17,400 bases of DNA, taken from NCBI GenBank assembly GCA_963606965.1, contig CAVDAL010000028.1:1-17400 (forward strand). Direction: 5' to 3'. Of this stretch, positions 13,123-17,400 are shown one piece after another; the first letter of the stretch is position 1; every line of letters begins with the position of its first letter. This stretch comes from CAVDAL01 sp963606965. Its GTDB lineage: Bacteria; Actinomycetota; Coriobacteriia; Coriobacteriales; QAMH01. Both the position numbers and the translations under genes were made by a program. The notes beneath the pieces were generated by a model. It did no database searches. It was given only the letters and a program-made list of their open reading frames with translations, and was not told where the DNA came from.

Positions 13123-16100
13123 CTAGTCCAAATCATCTTTCTTGGAATGTTTGCCACGCGCAGCTGCCCTAGCCTCTTTACGTTTTTTACGCTTTTGACG
13201 AGGTGATTCATAATCATAAGTTTCGCGTGCGTCATCGCCCATTTCTTCAATGAAATCTTGTGCATCATGTGCTGCTTCATCTGTGTCTTCACCAATCAAA
13301 ATTGGGCGAAGCGGCTTTTTGCTGAAAATGTCATAAACAACAGGCACTACAAAAAGTGTCATGAATGTTGCATAAGTTAAACCGCCAGCCACAACAAGCG
13401 CCATACCGCGTTGCATGCTCGAGCCAATTTCTGGCGTGAAAATTATTGCAAGCATTGAACAGATTGTTGTTAATGCTGTCATAACAACTGGGCGCAAACG
13501 CGTTTTGCCAGCTGCAACCAGTGCATATGTCTTTGACATTCCATCCATGCGCAACTGGTTAATATAATCAACCAAAACAATGCCATTGTTTACAACTGTG
13601 CCCATCAAAATTACAAAGCCAAGCAATGCCATGACAGAAATTTGTTCTTGCGCAATAAGCAATGCAAGCAAGCCACCAGTGAAAGCTAGCGGAACAGTAA
13701 ATATGATGATGAATGGGCTGCGCCAATTTTGGAATTGAGCAACCATCACAAGATAAAGCAATACAAAACCAAGCGCCATTAACATTGCCATCTGTGACAG
13801 CATTTCATTTATCTGTTCATTTGTTCCTGCAAGATCAATGCTGTAGCCATCTGGAGCATCAATCTGCTCAAGCTTTGGCTGCAACTCACGCGCAAGCAAT
13901 GTGATGTTATATCCATCTTCAATATCTGCGCTAACTGTTGCTGTATATACAGAATTTTCTTTGCTAATAGACATGACACCCGGTTCAGTTTTAACGGTTG
14001 CAACGTCTACGAGCTTGTGTTCCTTATTACTATTGTCTGTAAATGTCATATCAAGCAAATCTTCTTTTGTGAAGTCTTTGAGTTCAGAATCATCAATCAC
14101 AACATCTATGCTTGCATCATCAGAACTGATTGTCGTTGCAGATGTTGAAGTCTTAAGATTTGCTGCAACCTGCTGATAAATCTGCGCAACAGTCGTCCCA
14201 AGGCGAGCAGCCTTGTCCTTATCTATTGAAACATGCAAAGTTTCATCTGCATCTTCTTGCCCCGTTGTAACTTCTGTATATCCATCAACAGATTCAACAA
14301 CTTTTACAACTTCATCTGCAAGTTCATTGACTTTATCTTGATCCATTCCACTGACTTCAATAGAAGCACCGCTAGATATCATTGAACTCATGCCTTCTGT
14401 GCTATTCATTGATGTAACAGTGCAATCAAGACCTTCAGATTTTGCAAGCATTTCTTCTGTTATTTTTTCTACTTTGCTTTCTGTATGAACTTTGTCTGTA
14501 TCAACAAGAGCATAGACCATGAATGCTCCAGAATAAGTGTCCGTTCCCTCTGCAAGCGAACCCATCATCATGCTTGTTGTTGTGGAATTATCAACTATGC
14601 CAACAGTCTTTAAGCCGTCAATAGAATTAAGGCGGTCTCCCAATTCGTCAACAATTTCATAAGCATCATCTTTTTCCATGTCATCTGGCATTTCAACCAT
14701 CAAAGAAACTTGGTTTGTTGTCATTTCTGGAATCATAACAATGCCCATAGAAACAGCAGCTATTAAAGATCCAACGAGCAAAACAGAAGCAGTTAACATG
14801 ACAATAACTTTGTGGCGCAATGCCCAAAAAACGCCCTTGCCATAAGCTTCTTTCAAGCGTTCAAACCATGAATGACTCTTTGGAGTCAAGTTAACAAAAA
14901 CTTTTGAAGCAACAGCTGGCACAACAGTCAAAGCAACAATTAAGCTTGCTACCAGCGCATATCCAATTGTTAAAGCGAATGGAACAAGAAGCTGCTGTAC
15001 TGTTCCACTTGTAAAAATAAGCGGGACAAAAACACAAATTGTTGTCAAAGTTGAAGCTACTACAGCGCCAGTCACCTGCTTTGCGCCTTGAGCAGCTGCA
15101 CGCGGAGCACTGAGCCCTCGCGCCTTCAAGCGATATATATTTTCCATAACAACAATGGAATTGTCTACCAGCATGCCAATAGAAAGCGAAAGAGCACCAA
15201 GCGTCATAATGTTCAAATCAAGACCTGTAAAATACATTATTACAATTGCGAACAAAACACTAAACGGAATTGAAAATGCAACAATCAATGTTGGCTTTAC
15301 AGCTCGCAAGAATAAAATCAAAACAATAATCGCAAGCAATGCACCAACAAGCAAGCTTTCCAAAATCGTATTAATGTAAAGCTTGATATAGTCGCCTTGA
15401 TCCATCAAGTTAACCAAAGAAAGAGTTGAGCTATCCTGTGTCAATTGTGAAATTTGTTCATTAACAGCATTTGATACATCGCTTGTATTTGCTGTTGAAG
15501 TTTTTGTGACAGCTAAGATTATGCCGTCTTCACCATTCATTTTTGCATATGAATTGCTTGATGAAGTCGTAGAAACAACATCTGCAACATCGCCTAAAGT
15601 TATATCGCCCAAGCCGTCAATGTTTGTTAATACCATCTTTTTAAGCTGGGATGCACTTGTATATTTGTCGCCAACGTCGACCATCCATTGCGTGCCATCT
15701 TCATCTTCAATATATCCTGCTGGCATTTCAAAATTCTGTGCAGAAATAAGCTGCGACAGCGTGCTTGCATCAAGCATTGCATTGATATTTGAAGATTCGC
15801 GTGCCTGCTTCAATGAAGAATTGTATTCTTTTTCACTAGACTTAAGCTGCTGCTTGCTCGACTTTATGCTTGCCAAGCCATTGTCGATATTATTTTGTGC
15901 TTCAGCCAAGCTCAAAATTGTGCTTGTCTTCGATGAATCAGCTGTGCCATAGCTTGACATATTTTTTTCAATTTCAGAAATCGCCTGTTCTATAGCTGTA
16001 ATTTCTGCTTGAATTTTTGCTTTCTCAACTTCATTAGTTGCTGTTTGCAATTCAATCTGCTTCACAGAAAGCTGAGCTTCATATGCACTTTTTGAAGCGA

Positions 16101-16869
16101 GCATTGTATTTGTTGCTTGTGTTGCACCTGCAAGCTGGTCAGCTGCCTTACTCTTGCTTTTATCAAGCTTTTTCTGTGAGGCTTTCAACTTCTTTTCTGC
16201 AGAATCAAGCTTCTTTTTTGCTGAATTTATCTGAGCTTTGCCGCTTGCAAGCTTGCTATTCGTTTCGCCTAAAATACCATCATTTACAAGGTCAATTTTA
16301 TCCTGATTTAGCTCGATGGTAATTTTGTTGCTAACAAGACCTGTTGCTGAAACATCTGCAACACCATCTTGTCGTTCAAGCGCAGGAATAATTTTATCTT
16401 CAATATAATCTGAAAGCTCAGCAGAATTTTTTTCACTATCTGTAACGCCAAGATACATACTTGCCATCATATCCATGCTCATTTCCATATATGTTGGCGT
16501 GCCAGCAGTATCAGGTAATGAGCTTTGGACTTCATTCACAGCAGCGCTAGTCTTTACAAGCGCTGAATCCATGTCTGTGCCGCTTTCAAATTCCAAGACT
16601 ATAAATGAATAATTTTCTGAAGAAGACGATGTCACATTCTTCACGCCAGTAACTTTTGCAAGCGATGGCTCAAGCGTATCTGCTACATCAGATTCAACCT
16701 GCTGAGGGCTTGCCCCAACATCCGTTGTTATAACCATCAAATATGGAACATCAAATTCTGGGAAGAGGTCTGTCTTCATAAATTTTATTGAAACTCCGCC
16801 AAGCATTAAAATTATGATGACGGCAACAAAAACAATAAACGGTTTTTTAACGGAAAATCGCGCTAACAT
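13123..16869 (-). CDS. RND-superfamily efflux transporter (HAE1-like) with coiled-coil insertion
   Basis: The 1248-residue inner-membrane protein has AcrB-type architecture: TM1 at about 10-29, then porter domain sequence (LFPEFDVPYLMVITTDVGASPQQVE), helices TM2-TM6 from about 498, a second external domain, and TM8-TM12 near the C-terminus. TM4 has GMLVDNSIVVMEN, keeping the first of AcrB's paired Asp residues (D569) while the second is Asn. The TM10 equivalent reads GTVVNNGIVLVDY, without AcrB's Lys. A Lys/Ala/Ser-rich coiled-coil region of about 160 residues (about 200-362) is inserted in the first external domain, where AcrB has its docking subdomain. The equivalent place in the second half has none. 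A basic cytoplasmic tail follows the last helix. AAGG lies eight bases ahead of the ATG. No adaptor or outer-membrane gene is nearby. The substrate is unknown. Confidence 0.93.
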   Translation of the reverse strand: MLARFSVKKPFIVFVAVIIILMLGGVSIKFMKTDLFPEFDVPYLMVITTDVGASPQQVESDVADTLEPSLAKVTGVKNVTSSSSENYSFIVLEFESGTDMDSALVKTSAAVNEVQSSLPDTAGTPTYMEMSMDMMASMYLGVTDSEKNSAELSDYIEDKIIPALERQDGVADVSATGLVSNKITIELNQDKIDLVNDGILGETNSKLASGKAQINSAKKKLDSAEKKLKASQKKLDKSKSKAADQLAGATQATNTMLASKSAYEAQLSVKQIELQTATNEVEKAKIQAEITAIEQAISEIEKNMSSYGTADSSKTSTILSLAEAQNNIDNGLASIKSSKQQLKSSEKEYNSSLKQARESSNINAMLDASTLSQLISAQNFEMPAGYIEDEDGTQWMVDVGDKYTSASQLKKMVLTNIDGLGDITLGDVADVVSTTSSSNSYAKMNGEDGIILAVTKTSTANTSDVSNAVNEQISQLTQDSSTLSLVNLMDQGDYIKLYINTILESLLVGALLAIIVLILFLRAVKPTLIVAFSIPFSVLFAIVIMYFTGLDLNIMTLGALSLSIGMLVDNSIVVMENIYRLKARGLSAPRAAAQGAKQVTGAVVASTLTTICVFVPLIFTSGTVQQLLVPFALTIGYALVASLIVALTVVPAVASKVFVNLTPKSHSWFERLKEAYGKGVFWALRHKVIVMLTASVLLVGSLIAAVSMGIVMIPEMTTNQVSLMVEMPDDMEKDDAYEIVDELGDRLNSIDGLKTVGIVDNSTTTSMMMGSLAEGTDTYSGAFMVYALVDTDKVHTESKVEKITEEMLAKSEGLDCTVTSMNSTEGMSSMISSGASIEVSGMDQDKVNELADEVVKVVESVDGYTEVTTGQEDADETLHVSIDKDKAARLGTTVAQIYQQVAANLKTSTSATTISSDDASIDVVIDDSELKDFTKEDLLDMTFTDNSNKEHKLVDVATVKTEPGVMSISKENSVYTATVSADIEDGYNITLLARELQPKLEQIDAPDGYSIDLAGTNEQINEMLSQMAMLMALGFVLLYLVMVAQFQNWRSPFIIIFTVPLAFTGGLLALLIAQEQISVMALLGFVILMGTVVNNGIVLVDYINQLRMDGMSKTYALVAAGKTRLRPVVMTALTTICSMLAIIFTPEIGSSMQRGMALVVAGGLTYATFMTLFVVPVVYDIFSKKPLRPILIGEDTDEAAHDAQDFIEEMGDDARETYDYESPRQKRKKRKEARAAARGKHSKKDDLD

Positions 16870-16910
16870 CTATTACCTTTTTCTGTCAAAGCTTTAAGCA
16901 AAACTCTTAA

Positions 16911-16939
16911 ATTATACGCTGCAAAAGGCGGGCTTAACA
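16911..16939 (-). promoter_or_regulatory. Promoter of the RND/ABC-F operon
   Basis: A perfect TATAAT lies at 16916-16911 on the - strand, 41 bases before the RND start codon. The best -35 at 17 bases (TGTTAA, 16939-16934) is weak and lies within the terminator hairpin of the preceding gene. Confidence 0.5.
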
Positions 16940-16951
16940 CTAGCCCGCTTT
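16921..16951 (-). terminator. Terminator after the activase-like gene
   Basis: GCGGGCT (16928-16934) pairs with AGCCCGC (16942-16948) around TAACACT. A/T flanks allow a few more pairs with one bulge, and CTTTT follows on the - strand. It starts about 17 bases beyond the stop at 16968. Confidence 0.75.
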
Positions 16952-16967
16952 AATTATCTTGCAAAAG

Positions 16968-17400
16968 TTATAATACAGCCTCTTTTTCTTCTTTCCATTC
17001 AACTTCATGGATTGTCACATCGCCCTTATCTTGCTTATTTGCATAAGCTAAAGAACGTAAGCGAATGCGAATTGCTGCAACATCAACAATCTGGTCGAGC
17101 TTTAGTTCTGCAAAAATGCGCGAATCTGCACGAAGTTCGTCATGCAATGTGTCAGCAGCTAAAGCATCAATTCCACACCCAAATGAACGCAAATTTACAA
17201 ATTGCATATTCGGATGTTTGGCAGAGGTGCGCTGTTCATAAAAAGAATCGCGCTCATAACTCCATGGGAAGTTTTCCACAGGTTTGCGTTTTTTGAAATC
17301 ATAATCTATGCGTTCAATGACAGCATATCCAAGCTCCCCAAGCAACTCGTCTACTCCATGATTAATGCCAGGGTCGTTGTGATATGAATGCTGATTCAAC
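16968..17400 (-). CDS. C-terminal part of a 2-hydroxyacyl-CoA dehydratase activase-type protein (DUF2229-like), 5' end outside window
   Basis: The visible 143 residues match the extreme C-terminus of the giant (about 1400-residue) CoA-enzyme activase proteins of anaerobes. The first residues correspond to the YHxDPxINHG segment (YHNDPGINHG). Next come ELLGELGYAVI, FPWSYERDSFYEQ, FVNLRSFGCGIDALAAD with the conserved Cys in SFGCG, and the ending DVAAIRIRLRSLAYA. Full-length members carry ATPase-type activase domains and a dehydratase-like part related to radical 2-hydroxyacyl-CoA dehydratases. The physiological substrate of this long form is generally unknown. The reading frame is open to the window edge, so no start is given. 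A terminator follows the stop codon. Confidence 0.85.
   Translation of the reverse strand, partial: LNQHSYHNDPGINHGVDELLGELGYAVIERIDYDFKKRKPVENFPWSYERDSFYEQRTSAKHPNMQFVNLRSFGCGIDALAADTLHDELRADSRIFAELKLDQIVDVAAIRIRLRSLAYANKQDKGDVTIHEVEWKEEKEAVL

Noticed and set aside
16884..16889. TTGACA on the - strand just ahead of the RND gene
   Set aside because: It is a perfect -35 hexamer, but 17 bases downstream lies the coding start, with no -10-like sequence. The TATAAT at 16916-16911 is the better element.
1..17400. Mobile elements, CRISPR arrays, phage or defence systems
   Set aside because: No transposase, integrase, regularly spaced repeats or known defence domains were seen. The 27-bp repeat at the left edge is contiguous and coding, not a CRISPR array.

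Overview
The window reads as chromosomal housekeeping DNA from an AT-rich, probably anaerobic, Gram-positive bacterium. I estimate about 40% G+C by eye. Three things support this: an LCP-type cell-wall ligase with a long cytoplasmic tail, the C-terminal end of a giant 2-hydroxyacyl-CoA dehydratase activase-type protein (an anaerobe family), and an RND pump with no adaptor or outer-membrane gene beside it. A low-GC member of the Coriobacteriia (Actinomycetota) would fit the style of several proteins, but that is only an impression. An anaerobic Bacillota species is not excluded. I see no insertion sequence, phage gene, CRISPR array or integrase.

Layout: position 1 to about 200 holds the 3' end of the only + strand gene, whose product ends in a Pro-Gly-Ala repeat, followed by a terminator. 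Everything else lies on the - strand, so transcription runs right to left. From right to left the genes are: the activase C-terminus (to 16968); a 1248-residue RND transporter overlapping or abutting a Uup-like ABC-F ATPase (16869-11300); an LCP protein with a His-rich tail (11197-9734); clpX (9617-8100); tRNA-Lys(UUU) (7978-7903); upp (7741-7058) and a uracil permease (6972-5584); a NifX-like metal-cofactor protein coupled to an unknown gene (5435-4630); a MATE exporter (4365-2923); a small two-helix membrane protein (2815-2480); and an Mrp/NBP35 ATPase followed by a trigger-factor-like chaperone (2279-351).

Functional groups: upp and the permease form a uracil salvage module, with a strong terminator between them. 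ClpX and the trigger-factor-like protein serve protein quality control. Mrp/NBP35 and the NifX-like protein both belong to families that carry Fe-S or metal clusters. The RND and MATE genes are exporters. Several annotated-looking starts were moved to GTG, TTG or internal ATG codons where a Shine-Dalgarno sequence decides the matter.

I found no convincing wholly new system. The best leads are a coiled-coil insertion in only the first half of the RND pump, a trigger-factor relative that lacks the ribosome-binding domain, a ClpX with a long linker and an altered pore-loop motif, the His-rich tail of the LCP protein, an apparently leaderless upp, and a strong hairpin ahead of clpX.
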